Notes: a model not told the origin generated them from the letters alone. Shown: positions 35,146 through 47,543, counted from the first letter of the stretch. The stretch: DNA of 64,000 bases from Diplolepis rosae (GCA_030998225.1 JAPYXD010000678.1:744001-808000); one strand, 5' to 3'. Numbers and translations: made by a program.

Positions 35146-38100
35146 TTACTCCCTCTCTCTTATCCCCTCTCTCGCCTTTTAACCATGGCCCAGCCACGCG
35201 CCGTGAATCAAGAAGGAGAAGAAGCAGAAGAAGAAAAGCGGAAGGGAAGCAGAGGAAGACGAGCCTTCCTGCAACGTGTCTGAATGAAACCAGGCGCCAT
35301 CCAGGCGCTATCTGGGGTGCCCGGTTTGAGTAACGAAGACCACCGTTTCGCACCAACTATCACCACACCACCCACTCCACCAGGCAGCTCTCTTTTCCCC
35401 CGCCGTAACAAGCTCAAACCAATTTTATAATATTAAAGATGATGTAAATTACTCATTTTCTCAAATTCACTAAATTTGTTTTTCAGTTGTAAGTGAAACA
35501 TGAAATTCAATTTACTTAAGGCTCTATCAGCCTTAAGGAACACACCGAACACAGTCTCATCGTGACACTTGCGCTTCGCGCTCGATTTTCTGTATACATT
35601 TCAGTAACTTTTTAATAAATTTCATGATTAAAATAATATATTTTCTTCCAAATATCTAAAAAAGGAAAAACAATCGTAGACTTTATTTAAAAAAACTTTT
35701 TTGCAGAACAACGCTTATTTCGTATCTCACATATTTTGGTGAAAAAATCGAATTTTTATAATATTAAAAATCAAAACATAAAATATACATCCTGTCCCAA
35801 AATGTCTTAATGAGAATTTATAGACTTCATTTAGGCAAATAATTTCTCGTCTAAACGTTTTTTATGTATCATATATTTTGTCTAAAAAATTCTTCAATTT
35901 CAATCGTATTTTTTGGAATTGAAACAAAAAATATATGTTTTTTCATAAACTGTGTGAGACAAAACTTGTAGATCTTTTTGAAACGAACAACTTTGTATTC
36001 CTACGCTTTTTTCGTCTGAGTTTTTATCAACCTTGGACCCTAAAGCCAATTACCAACATCAACACATATCTTCAATTATTAATTAAGGGTCAATGTAAGT
36101 CCAGAATATGAATATTTTTTTGTTTAATTAAAAAGAAAAATATGCATCTTATGAAAAAATGTTACAATTCAAATTTGTAGATCTTTCTGTAGAAAATAAT
36201 ATTGTATCATAACGTTTTTTCGTATCTCGTATAATTTAAGCGGAAAATGGAATTTTGATATTGACTTTTTTCGAATTTGAATATGCTGTAACATTTCTAA
36301 TTTTGATTTAATCAAAAAATGTTATGATGATAATTTGTAGAGATTTATGAGCACTATCAAAAACCAGTATTGAAATTTTTGATTTTTTCAAAAAGTTATT
36401 TTCAAAAACACAAAAGTAGTGCTCAATCCCTCAATTTTGATTGGATGTGGCTGGTTAACGAACTTGTGCTTACTTTTTCGGCTCCGATAAAGTGTGCCAA
36501 AGCTCAATTCAAATTGATGATTCTATCGAGAGTTATGCCGCACACGACCTACTACAGACAGACAGACACTTTCGTAAAAACCGTTTTTTCTGACTCAGGG
36601 GTTCTCAAAACGTAAAGATTTGATAAAAATTTCAATAAAATTTTATAAAATATGTATTGATTTGGACTTATTTGCCTATAAAGTTGCATGCAAATTGATT
36701 AATAAGTCACTATTTAATAAGTTCACCTCTAAAAATGATTTTTATCAATTTTCACCTAAACTAGTCAATATTTCTTTGTCAAACTAATTGCACGTTATTA
36801 GGCTAATTCATGCAATTGATTTAACACGAAAATATTTTCTAGTTTACGTTAAAATTGATAAAAGTCAATTTTAGGGTTGAACTTCAGGGGTTGTTATTAC
36901 CCCTTGGAAATATTTTTCGACCGATAAAAAAAATACGGATTGCTTGCTTTTTGATGACCACCAATATATACAACTATAAATTCCATCAAAATCCGAGAAC
37001 CCTCAGAGTTGTAAATGTATGCAAAAGTTTTAACAGTTTTATCCAATAAAATATTATACGTTTTAGGAAAAAAAATGCGAGATTTAAATTTTTTAATTGT
37101 GGATTTTTAGTGCTTTTTGTTTTTCATAACCTCAAATTTTCCTTTACATATAGAAAGCATTACTGTATTTATTTACATTTCAATAGTCGGTTGTTGAAAA
37201 TCTGACATTCGACTCAGCGCTTGCTCGTATTCGAATGTCGGAAAACGACTCACGTGTGAATCGGTTGTCGAAAATCCGACATTCGACTCAGCGCTTGCTC
37301 GTATTCAAATGTCGGAAAGCGACTCACGCTTGAGTAGGTTGACGAAAAATCCGACATTCGATCACGTCGAAAAGCCGACTCGAGTCGAATCGGATTATTT
37401 TGCACATCACTGCTATTGTCCTAAACCTAGCTAAGAAATTCGAGACGCTTATCTGACCATTTGAAAGTAACAATTTTTTAAATATTTTTTGTTGGAATTA
37501 AAACTAGTTGTGTAAATTAACTAAATTTTTAAAAATTAATTGAAAAAGAAATTCGATCCTAGTAAAAAGTCATAGCGCCTGAATTGAAAAATAATTTGCC
37601 CCCTTGTTGAATATGGTGCCTCAATTTTTGTATTATGGGTGCGCCACATAAGCAGCTTCTCCTCTAACATGGATAATGTTTGTTAATAATGGTGAATTAT
37701 CTGGGGTAAGTTTCAGTTTGCTTCTCTCCATTGCATTTTGTATAAATTACTATAAATTATTCAGAAATATTTCAAATGATTTGTGAAAATATCATAATTT
37801 TAAAGCATATGAGATGTATACAGTTAGACTTAGATTGACATTTTTTCATGAAACTGTTAGGATGAAAACTTCCACAATCAAGTCAAAAGTTTTAGTTTGG
37901 TTGAAAAAGTTATTATTACCAAAATTATGATTTCTATGATCTATAAACTTTACTTTTTTGAATTGGATGTATTTTAAATGCTAAGATAATGATTTCTGTT
38001 ATGAATGGAATTGAATAACAGTCCAAGCGAAATACAGAATAGGAAAAAAAACTGTAGACTTAAATCTTACAGTAGCAAGAGAATGAATTAAATTTTTAAT

Positions 38101-38871
38101 CAGTCTAAAAATATAAATAATTTCCTAGAAAAATATTTCTAGATTTGAAAATAAAATGTAAAAATATATATGAAATTGATGAAATAAATGATCTTTACAT
38201 ATTCTTCTAATTCAATATCTTTGATTACTTTGATTGACAAAAGTATTAAATATAAATGACAGCATTCTACTTTAAATTTGTTTTATAATCAGAAGTGCTC
38301 ATGGCTAGCAGTAATTACTCAAGCATATATTAATTTGATGTGAGGAAGTTGCCTTTGGCATCCTGGCCCTTCGACGTATACATATACCATAGACCTTTAG
38401 GCTCTAGTACCTCTGTCAGGATATGCTTACCCAGCACTAATATTGAAATATTCCTCCAACAAGGAATATTTGCTCGTCGGGCACAGTGACAGCAATTTTA
38501 AAAATACCACATGAAAGATGCTACATAATGCCGCATGATATGATGCTCTTTATTCATACGGAAACTTAATTTAAGCACACTTTACAAAATAATTTTAAAA
38601 AAAGACAATGATTAAAATCATTAAAAATTAATAAATTGATAATGCTTCGATTGTCAGAAGCAATGAAAAATGAGGTTATGCGTATAAAAATGGTTTATTT
38701 TGGTATACGTACATTCCAAAATGTTTTTGTCGCACTCTGGGATTCCTAATATCTTAAAGAAATCCATGTTAATTAATCGCGATGATAAAAGAATATATCG
38801 CGCAACACAAAAATTGAAGGGCTGAATTCTACAACCAGATGTGCGCGTCAGCCATAGCTGGGCGTGCCCCT

Positions 38872-39092
38872 CACTCTAAAAACAATTGTTGTACTTCTAC
38901 ACGTGAATCACGATAGTAACTTTTTAGGCATTTGAAGTGTGTATTTTTAATATACATTACAAACGTAACGTTTAATTTTCAAACACTTTAACGTTTTGTA
39001 CCCAAAATGTGTATTAAAAATACACACTTCAAATGCCTAAAAAGTTACTATCGAGATTCACGTGTAGAAGTAACACACTTGTTTTTAGAGTG
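38872..39092. mobile_element. 221-bp MITE with CACTCTAAAAACA-type ends
   Basis: Near-perfect palindrome: CACTCTAAAAACAATTGTTG at the left, TTGTTTTTAGAGTG at the right, arms about 90 bp including CTTCTACACGTGAATC. No ORF of meaning. The right end is 3 bp from the next element with the same terminal motif. Confidence 0.75.
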
Positions 39093-39095
39093 CTA

Positions 39096-40840
39096 CACTC
39101 TAAAAAAAAGTCTATCCATAGTGAAATTACGTTCTTTTCAGAATGCATCCATTGAAATCAATCATATTCCTTTTGTCTACCAACAGAATCTTCTTCCTGT
39201 TACAAAACTTATCTGTGAGATGCAAAAAGAAAATATTTTTAGCAATGAACGATTTTTTTTGACTCTGAAAAGAAATCCTCTAATTATGTAAGGATTGCAT
39301 TTCTAGACTAGGAGACGAAGTGCGCCTGCGCATTAGTGAGTGTACATCGTCTGGTGCTAATCTGTTCACAGATATTTTGTCAGTACGGTGCCAACTACGA
39401 AGAATATATTTATTTATCATCAAAATCAATTAACGAAATCAAATAATGGATTTCTACAAATTATTAGGAATCCCAGAGTGCGACGTAGACATTTTGAAAA
39501 GTCCGTATACCAAAACAAACAATTTTGATCCGCATAACCTTATTTTTCATTGCTTCTGATGACAATTCAAAGATATTCCCAAGAATGTCAATAAAAGCAT
39601 TACACGCAAAAAAATGTGTAGCTAGTACAAAGAAACATATTGCTGTTCAAGCTATATTATTAACTATCCTAACCATAAATGCGGCTGCATAACCTAAAAT
39701 ATCCTTGTGGCAGCAACACATTTTTTTCCGTAAAACAGTTTTGTATATGTATAATTTTTTATACAATTATTCATTTCATGAAATATACAGTTGTTTTTTA
39801 TTTGTAAAAAAATATTTGAATTCGAAATTAATAGTAAAATGTTTACTACAGAATTTATTGTGACATTTAAAATGCAACAAAGTTTAAAAATTATTTTGTA
39901 ACACTTTTCAACATTATATATTTAATAGATCATGGACTTTCAATTTTACACGTATTGGAAAATTTGTAATGTAAGCAAAGTTATATCTTAAAATTTCTTT
40001 AAGCTGAAATCTAAGACGGGTCGTTATTATATTATTGAAAATGATCGATTGAATATTGGGATTTGTCAAAGTTTGGCTTGTGTACATTTCTTATAGGTTA
40101 TATCATAGAATTTGTTTTCTTTTAACATCGAAATTATACTTCCTTCGTACGACAAAGGATTTGATTTCCAGACCAAAGGAAAAACTTTGGCAGTGAAATG
40201 ATAGCACTTGAAACGAAAATACTTAAACTGTTAGAGGATTTCCTCTTATGCCAATCTTGAGTAGAAAATCCATTCATAGTGAACGGAATTGTTCGACAGT
40301 CAATATTCCGTTTTTAGAGTGTGAGAGTATGTAACCTACGCTTCACGTAATTTGTTGCCAAACGACGTTCTAATTTATATATTTCTTAAAAAAACATTAG
40401 AGAAAAATTCCCCGTTTACAAGTTTTGCGTGAGCGTAATTCTTCATAATAATTTTGCCCATAAAAATTGCTTTTTTTAACAATGGGCGTAGAGCGTAGGT
40501 TGCATACTCTCATGGCTCGCGGGTACATCTGATGGTTATAGAGTCCGGCCCTTCAATTACTCGCGCATATTACACTGTTAAGCACTGGATGATGTACACT
40601 CATTGACGCGCAAGCGCACTTTGTCTTCTAGCCTACAAATGCAATCCTTTAATATTTAAAGGGTTTCTTTTCGGAGTAAAAGGAAATTGCTTATCGGTAA
40701 AACTATTTTCGTTTTGCATTTTACAGATGAGTTTTTTAACAGTGAAACGATTCTGTCAATAGATAAAAGAAATCTGCTTAATTTCAATGGATATATTCTG
40801 AAAGGAACTAATTTCACTATCAATAGACTTTTTTAGAGTT
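39096..40840. mobile_element. 1.75 kb foldback element with CACTCTAAAA ends and long arms
   Basis: The left end CACTCTAAAAAAAAGTCTAT is matched in reverse at 40,822-40,840 (last base differs). The arms run about 250 bp and include 'GCATTTTACAGATGAG' versus 'CTTATCTGTGAGATGC'-like blocks and CTTCTAGCCTACAAATG. The interior contains the reverse copy of the 31.3 kb repeat (40,371-40,487). No transposase is seen. Confidence 0.6.
40371..40487 (-). repeat. Dispersed repeat, reverse copy of the 31.3 kb segment
   Basis: The reverse complement of 31,345-31,453 with few differences, recognised by CATTAGAGAAAAATTCCCC and GCGTGAGCGTAATTCTT. Confidence 0.75.
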
Positions 40841-41935
40841 TAGAAATGACCAAGAATCTGAAAAGAAATCCTTTAACTATTAAAGGATTTCATTTGTAGG
40901 CTAGAAGACGAGATATAGTCATTTATTATCGCGATTACTTAACGTGGATGCTTCAAGTAAATGGATTTCTTTAAAATATGAGGAATCCCAGAGTGCGACG
41001 TAAAAATTTTGGAATGTACGTATACAAAAATAAACAATTCTTGTCCGCATAAACTCATTTTTCATTGCTTCTAACAATCGAAGCATTATAAATTTATTAA
41101 TTTGTAATGCTTTTAACCGTCATCTTTTTTTAAAATGTTTTTGTAAAGTATTGAAAATGATCGATTTATTATCCGCATTTGTCAACGTTGGGCTTATATT
41201 CATTTTTATTAGGTTATATTATACAATTTGTTTTCTTTTAACCTCGAAATTATATTTCCTTTGTCCGAGAAATAGATTTTATTTATACACCAAAGGAAAT
41301 ACTTTGACAGTAAAAGGACAGCATTTGAAATGACAATACTTTAACTTTTAAAGGATTTCTGCTCATGCCTAGTTGTGAATAGAAAATCTTTTAATAGTGA
41401 AAGGAATCATTTGATAGTCAATTGTCAGTTTTTAGAGTGCGGTATGCAATAAGATAGGGCTATCCGTCCAAAGCCACGATTCTGCATAACTCAGCTGACA
41501 CACAGTATTGGCGCGACTTTCCATGCGATTCTTCTTTACTAGAAATACCTGCTACGAAATCCAATCTCCAGTTTTTTTTGTAAATCATTCAAGGGCCTTA
41601 AGCGAATCAGTAAAGCTGTCTAAATCAATAAAATCAATTAAATTTGAAAAAATAACCAGTTAAGTTCCAAAAAATTAAATAAAATAATTCCTGCTTTACC
41701 GACACTAAAATTGTTTTAATTTTTAAAAACTAATTTAAGTCCACAGTCTAATATGTCCTTTATTATGTCCTAAAGTTTCAGCTAGAAAAACTTATTATTG
41801 TGAAAAATCTTGGGGGCAAACTGATTTTATTGATTAACTCAGCTGTATAACTGGTTGATCCATGGCCTTAAGGGCATGTGATACTTGAGAAATTAACAAA
41901 TTTTATTACATTCTCATCATTCTCTCAAGTACTGT

Positions 41936-42371
41936 CTCATGTGCGTCGATCGGTTTACCAGATGGCCAGAAGCATTCCCTCTCCAAGACATCGACGCCGC
42001 AACAGTCGCCAGCGTTTTCCTCTCCACATGGGTAGCAAGGTTCGGAGTTCCTCTGCGAGTAACCACGGATCAACGCCGTCAATTTGCAGATGACTTACGA
42101 CGGACCTTACCGCGTCATAAGTCGCACTGGTAGAACGTTTGACATTTCTGTCAAAGGCAAGACCATCACAGTCTCAATAGATAGACTCAAACCTGCATAT
42201 GTTATCAATGGCGACGCAGTCACTCAAGAGGACACGAATCATCAACCAGGAAGCAGCATGTCCGTTCACGATCAGGACAAGGACAGCAATGAATCTATAT
42301 CTTCAAGCATCCGAACTCGCGCAGGTAGAAGAGTCAGGTTTCCGGATCGCCTACAAGGAGGTTTCGCCTGA
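41936..42371 (+). pseudogene. Gypsy-type integrase remnant with the end of pol
   Basis: One frame reads CVDRFTRWPEAFPLQDIDA and 'TWVARFGVPLRVTTDQ', the integrase core segment with the catalytic Asp environment (DRFTRW, then TDQ). The next frame reads MTYDGPYRVISRTGRTFDI, 'TVSIDRLKPAYV' and a terminal RTRAGRRVRFPDRLQGGFA, the usual C-terminal integrase tail and pol end of Ty3/Gypsy elements. The middle of the integrase, including the catalytic Glu, is deleted, and the frames differ by one step. Stop at 42,369-42,371. The LTR follows 80 bp later. No gag, protease or RT is found upstream. Confidence 0.8.
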
Positions 42372-42453
42372 TTCGTAAACAATTTATACCAACACTTTTT
42401 TATCGTGATCTCCTAGCCTTTAATGTCAAGTAAATCACTAGCAGGGGGGTCTG

Positions 42454-43031
42454 TGTAGCGACCACTACATTTCCACTTATCCATTTAGTATAATAATTTC
42501 TTTAATTGCTTTTCTCTCAACAAATAACCTAAATGTATTTCTGCAATCAATATACTTACAAATGTATTACAGAGTGCCGCCCGACCGTTATTAGAATAAG
42601 TACAATATCTTACAGTTACCTTTTCATTCTCAGCAGCATCGTATCCCTTTGGGTTTTTCCCTTATATTATTCTGTACAACTTTTCCTTCGTTTTCATCTG
42701 TAACGGTCTGACTAATAGTTGTAATCATAAATTCTGGGATTAGGATTTTCGGCTCAGCTGTGGCCACCGGCAGGTCGACGATTGCTTACAGCGTTGCCGA
42801 ATGTTACCTGTCTCGGCGCCACGTGGAACTGATGCCAAGGTGGCAACAGAGCGACGCTTGGGTCTCCCCTCTCTCCGCATCGCAGCCGAGAGTCGAGAGG
42901 GCCAGTGACTAGTTACCAAACTTTCGGCCCGGACGTTCGGACGGCACTTCTCGCGACACTTCGTTCAGCATTTTTAAATAAACATCGTTTTACAACGGAA
43001 TCGCGTACGATTATTCATCACCTTACCCACA
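42454..43031 (+). mobile_element. 3' LTR of a Gypsy-type retrotransposon
   Basis: A polypurine tract (AGCAGGGGGG, 42,440-42,449) precedes TGTAGCGACCACTAC. The segment ends ACCTTACCCACA, giving TG...CA ends. AATAAA at about 42,977 is a plausible polyadenylation signal. The integrase remnant upstream fixes the orientation. The 5' LTR is absent in the window. The exact first base could be 42,452 or 42,454. Confidence 0.7.
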
Positions 43032-43389
43032 GGAAACAAAATTGTTTATTTTAAAAAGATCTACAACTCTGACATGATAAACGAGGCGTGAGGTTTCTTT
43101 CAGCGGGCATTGATTCCAGACCAAAGGACCAAAGGAGATCTTATTATTCAATTGGCCGTTCTAGAAATAAATAGTCGAAGTATCTGCTGCATTTTGTTAT
43201 AGATACTTCCATTATCAGTAACCTTATTATATTTGATCTCACCAATCGACCTTACTCTACTGCATGTGGTTGCAGGCAATTTACAACCATCAAGTTTTCT
43301 CCATCACATTGTATAAAATCTCAGTAAGCCAAGGGGATGTAGGGCTTGTGAATCAGGAGGTTTTAGAAGGACGACTTACATTTACAAGG

Positions 43390-44703
43390 TGTGTGACGTT
43401 CCTTTGTGCAAGGAACAATTTATACTAAAAATAGTTGGGAATTTCAAAAGATTATAGTCACAAAGGCAATACCTGGTGGTAATGTAATGATTTCTTTGAA
43501 TCTTGTTGCAATGTTTCCGAAGATTCCGTTGGAGTTGGTCAAAAAAGCTGCTTCAAATAGATGGATAAAAGTTCAATCACATGCAAAATTAGATAAAAAA
43601 GAGTTTCTCAAAGGATTAGATTTCATTATGAATTCTACTAAATTTAAATTATTAACAAAAGTTTGGTACTCTAGTAGGTTCTGTTATTTCTCCAATGTTG
43701 GCTGAAATAGTCATGGAAGATTTGGAAAGGACTGTCTTTGAAAGGTTGGAGTTTGTTGTGCCTTTTTATTTTCGATGTGTTGAATGATACTTTATTGTGT
43801 GTACCTTTGGATAAGTTGCAAACAGTTATAGATACTTTCAATGACTATCACCCAAGAATTCAATTTATCCATGAAATGGAAAGAAACAATAGAATTAGTT
43901 TTTTAGACTTGGAAATAATTAAACGTGATAATGGTAAAATAGTGTCAAATTGGTACAGAAAGAGTACATATTCTGGTAGAATGTTAAATTTCATCTCAAA
44001 TCATCCCTTTCAAAATAAAGTCGCCATTATTAAAAATCTAGTTGACAGAGCTGTTTGTTTGTCTCATGAATCATTCCATTCAGAACATTTAGAAATTGTT
44101 AGAAAAATTTTATTTTTTAATCACTACCCACAAGATTTGATTGAAAAACATATAAAAATTAGAATTCAACAAGTTAAGAGTAGAAAAAGTAGTAACGTGG
44201 ACACGGATACACAAAGTGACATTTTTGATGAAAATAATACTATTGTTCTTCCATATTTTGCTCAAATTTCAAAAACAATTCAGTTAATGTTAAAAAAATT
44301 TCAAATCCATACAATTTTTAGAATACCGTTTGGGATGGAAGGACTTATAACTTTGGGTAAAGACGTTTTAAAAAGATTTGAAAAAAGTGGTGTGGTATAC
44401 AAATTGATTTGTAAAAAGTGTAAAGTGACTTATGTGGGACAAACGGGGAGGTAGAAGAACACAAAAAGAATCTTGGGAGAAAGTGTAATTACCATAATGT
44501 TTTGTCTGATCATAGAAAGGAATACGCTGATCATGACTTTGACTGGAACAATGTAGAGATTTTGCACTCGGAAAGTAATAAAGGGAAACAAGAATTTATG
44601 GAGATGTTATATATAAAAAGAGAGGGAACATATTCTATAAATTTAAAAACGGATGTGGTTAAGTACAATGGTTGTTATGACAGCATGATAGGTGATATTT
44701 AAA
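43390..44703 (+). pseudogene. Penelope-like element: broken reverse transcriptase and GIY-YIG endonuclease
   Basis: Three frames make one protein. 43,406-43,705 holds an RT palm segment with SLNLVAMFPKIPLELVKK. 43,738-44,454 contains NDTLLCVPLDKLQTVIDTF, 'RISFLDLEIIKRDNGKIVSN' and NWYRKSTYSGRMLNFIS, characteristic of Penelope RT, and ends with the GIY-YIG-type motif VYKLICKKCKVTYVGQTGR. 44,502-44,702 continues the endonuclease. The catalytic YxDD site is replaced by a segment reading VLND, a frameshift lies near 43,665-43,730, and a stop with a short loss follows the GIY-YIG motif. The RT is therefore dead. A hammerhead-like motif follows at 44,815. Confidence 0.85.
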
Positions 44704-44814
44704 GACAATGTATTGTTGCAGTTTCCTGTTGGTGTTCCATGGAGAACGGTCTACGTCCCCATGGAGGGTGATAGGAGACATAATTATTTCTCTTTTTTTT
44801 TAATAGAATTTCAG

Positions 44815-44851
44815 CCTTGAAGAGGGTGCTGGAAGAGCACCGAAACGTCGG
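44815..44851 (+). ncRNA. Hammerhead-ribozyme-like motif downstream of the Penelope element
   Basis: Order: CC (stem I), TTGAAGA (CUGANGA with C3 changed to U), stem II GGTGCT-loop GGAAG-AGCACC, GAAA, C/G minimal stem III, GTC cleavage triplet, GG (stem I). Hammerhead motifs with tiny stem III are known from Penelope-like elements. The C3 change would be expected to reduce or abolish activity. From here to 46,665 nothing else is supportable. Confidence 0.6.
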
Positions 44852-47543
44852 TAAGTAGTTTTATTTTTAATTTTTTGTTTGTGTAAATGGTGGTGGGTTA
44901 TAAAGACAAAAGAGGACGAAAGAAAGTAAAGAAGAAAGGGGTTTTAGAAGGCTGCCTTCTTTTTTCTTTCCTAATTTTTGTTTGTTTTTTCATGGTTGTT
45001 TAATTGAGGTGTGGTGATTTTGGTCCAAATTTGGTCGTGTTTTTTATATTTTGAGGATTCGAGTGGTTTAGAATTCTTGAAATTTCTAAATATAATTTTG
45101 AACTATGTAAAAAATTAAATTCATTTGTCGAACACGGACACAAGTAGTACTTTTTTCAAAACTAAATAGAAAATTCAAAATTGATTCATTAAATTCTCTT
45201 GCTCGAATTCCGCAGTTAAAGTTATCATCTTATTACAGTTATATTATCCGATACTACTGCATCGGACAATATTAATACTATTATTTTGTGGGATTCAATA
45301 GAAAACATTTAATGAATCCATATAGAGCATTTAGTTTAAATCTGAAGAAAATACTACTCAGGCCCGTGTTTGACGGATAAATTCAATTTATGGAAATACA
45401 ATTTTCATTTATGAATGATAATATTAAAATTTTGTTGTGTTTTATATTCAAGAACTGACGCTTAAAAACTTGGATATGAATTTGTTTTCAATAGAAGCTG
45501 AAAAATTAACGTTAACTACAACAATACTTATTTACTTGCTGTGGCTATTGTGTCACTTACAAAAATCTAACCTGTATTAGTTTTACCATTTTTACACTTA
45601 TAAATTGACTCCAATTCTTCCACAAATGGTCAACAAAATAGTATTCTTCGTTTAATGTATGTTTCAAGTGATCTTTATTCAAATATTTACTTCTAAAATC
45701 AATTCATCCAAAATGACATTCCATTTTTAGGTTTTGCTGCACATACTGATTTTCTTATCACATAATTCATATTGTCCATGGGATTAGTGGTTAATTCAAT
45801 TCCATTAATTCATTTCACACATGATAAATGATTTCCAGAGTTTTAGAATAGTAAGAGAATTGATATTTCAAAAACTTTAATCGAGGAGGATCTTCTGCAT
45901 CAGTAAGAATAGTTTGATCTTACAGCCCTGATAACTTCGAAGTCATTTAAATTGCACTAATACACAGCTATTCGTGTAAATGAGTCATGCTATTGGCTAT
46001 TCCCTCTCAATACGCCTCATATGACGATAACTATCATTTGGGTAAGCAGGGGGTTAAAAACCACTACTCACTTTTAATATCGATAACTCGGACAAAACAA
46101 GAGATACAAATTTTTTTTAAAACTGCCTACTTAAGACCTCGTATATCGACAAACGGTTTGCAGAAGTAAAACATCTGCTTGGAGTGTCTAAATTTGATTT
46201 TTCCAACTTTTAATAGTATTACCCTTTCTATTAATTGTCAATTCACCACTGAAGTTTCATTTTTCACGCTTGGTCTTAAGCAGGCAGTTTTTTGTTGTTG
46301 TAATGCTGTGATTGTCATTAAAATTATCTGGAATGCGAATATCATTCAAAGAATAAATTATTTATTGTTGTAGAATTTTGTATTTTATTTAAGTTTGCTT
46401 CCTTGAAATATAAATATTATTTACCTTCCCGCTAGCATCATTATCTATAGTTTCGTGTTTTCCGGTCGATTTTTTCAATAATAAACAATTAATTATTTAT
46501 TGTTGTTCAGTTAAACTAATGAAATGCAACTCTTATTATCTATTACGCGTCGAACCAGCCGAGCTGCATGTGCGCGCTGACGGCCGATCTCTTCACTCAC
46601 ACGCGCTTGCGACTAACGTACACACTTCCGCATAGATACAGGGTTGCGTTACTTTTCATTTCTTTCAGTGTTGCCAATTGCATGGAAATTTCCCGGAATC
46701 CGGGAAATTTTGACTGACTTGGGAAATTTTACGGGATGTCAAGAAATTCCGGGAATTTCCGGGATATTGTCTTATAATTGCCTTATTATGTATTAAATTT
46801 GCCTAGAAGATTTGATAAGAGATCTTTCGTGAAACACAACCAATCATAATGAACTTTGATAAAAAAAAAAGAAGCATTTTATTGGTTGCAGGCCCTCAGG
46901 GTGCTTTCATATGTCATAGTGCTCTCATGCCACCAAGTGGAAAAGGCCTATTGCTATTCATTTCACTCTAACTCCTTCTGACGTCATATGCTAAAGTGAG
47001 ATAAACAGATTTTTCAGGTTTTCAAATGAATGAGACATCTCTTGCTAGTCGCTTATGTGTAAAATTAGTCTAAAGGTTCTCACAGTATCTATGTTGATTG
47101 GATAAAAGTATTATGTCCCAAAAAAGAATCCATTGAATGGAATTTGAAATAGATTTTTAAAATATAGAATTCGGAAATGGATATATTTTTGATTAGAAAG
47201 GAGAATCCCAAATTACCTTGTATGTCTGTAAGTATAAATTATATAATTATTTTGATTCTCTTTCATTATAGGAGTGAAAAGATAGAAAAGTAAGGTTATG
47301 TTTCTGTACAGTATTTTCTAAACGTGATCAGTACGCATATATTGTTTATACGTTTATCAGTAAAATATTGTCTCTAGTAGGGCATGTGGTACTTTACCAT
47401 AAGAGTAATTTAGTTCCTACAAGTTTTTATCCACAATTTTTCAAAATAATATTTGTTCATCAACGTAAAGAACATAAAGACTGAGGTCGATGGACAATTA
47501 TTTGATTTAGAATTTTCATTATTTTTCGAAATTAACAAATATA

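Larger units (their letters stand above)
34110..35410 (+). mobile_element. Solo LTR of about 1.3 kb, TG...CA ends, AGCT duplication
   Basis: The insertion begins TGTTATACGCAC and ends CGCCGTAACA, so it has short TGTTA/TAACA inverted ends. AGCT flanks it at 34,106-34,109 and 35,411-35,414. The paralogous R1 copy c at about 6,390 shows the undisturbed site. Internally there is a polyadenylation signal AATAAA (about 34,776), a donor-like CTGGTAAGT (about 34,828) and a 65-bp tandem repeat, consistent with U3-R-U5 organisation. No internal retrotransposon domain or second LTR is present, so it is a solo LTR; the superfamily is undetermined (4-bp duplication suggests Gypsy). Confidence 0.7.
34081..36640 (+). 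repeat. R1 dispersed repeat, copy d, split by a solo LTR
   Basis: 34,081-34,109 and 35,411-36,640 together align with R1 copy c (6,370-7,176): shared CTCTATCAGCCTTAAGGAAC, GCGCTTCGCGCTCGATTTTC and GATTGGATGTGGCTGGTTAA. The (CAGA) microsatellite is shorter here (about 36,554-36,566). The split is at AAGCT, where copy c is uninterrupted. A segment near 36,030-36,060 resembles the intronic hairpin at 9.9 kb. Confidence 0.7.
33120..37412. mobile_element. hAT-like foldback element with long inverted repeats and 8-bp target duplication
   Basis: The termini AGTGATGTGCA and TGCACATCACT are flanked by the same octamer CTATTGTC at 33,112-33,119 and 37,413-37,420. The terminal inverted repeats extend about 730 bp (33,120-33,850 and 36,650-37,412) and include arrays of a degenerate GTCGAATGTCGGA motif near the ends. 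An 8-bp duplication with such ends fits the hAT superfamily (established feature). No transposase is present; the middle holds R1 copy d, itself split by a solo LTR. Confidence 0.8.
38581..41150. mobile_element. Composite foldback region with about 230-bp outer arms
   Basis: Left 38,581-38,790 and right 40,918-41,150 are inverted copies (for example CACTCTGGGATTCCTAAT and GAGGAATCCCAGAGTGCGAC). A third, internal copy in the right-arm orientation is at about 39,445-39,570. Two further inverted-repeat elements lie inside. No coding potential is supported. DNA from 37,421 to 38,570 and from 41,441 to 41,930 shows no gene or clear element. Confidence 0.6.

Noticed and set aside
34820..35356. 178-codon reverse-strand Arg/Ser/Glu-rich frame
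   Set aside because: Runs through a 65-bp tandem repeat in an LTR; the repeating peptide is frame-shifted between units.
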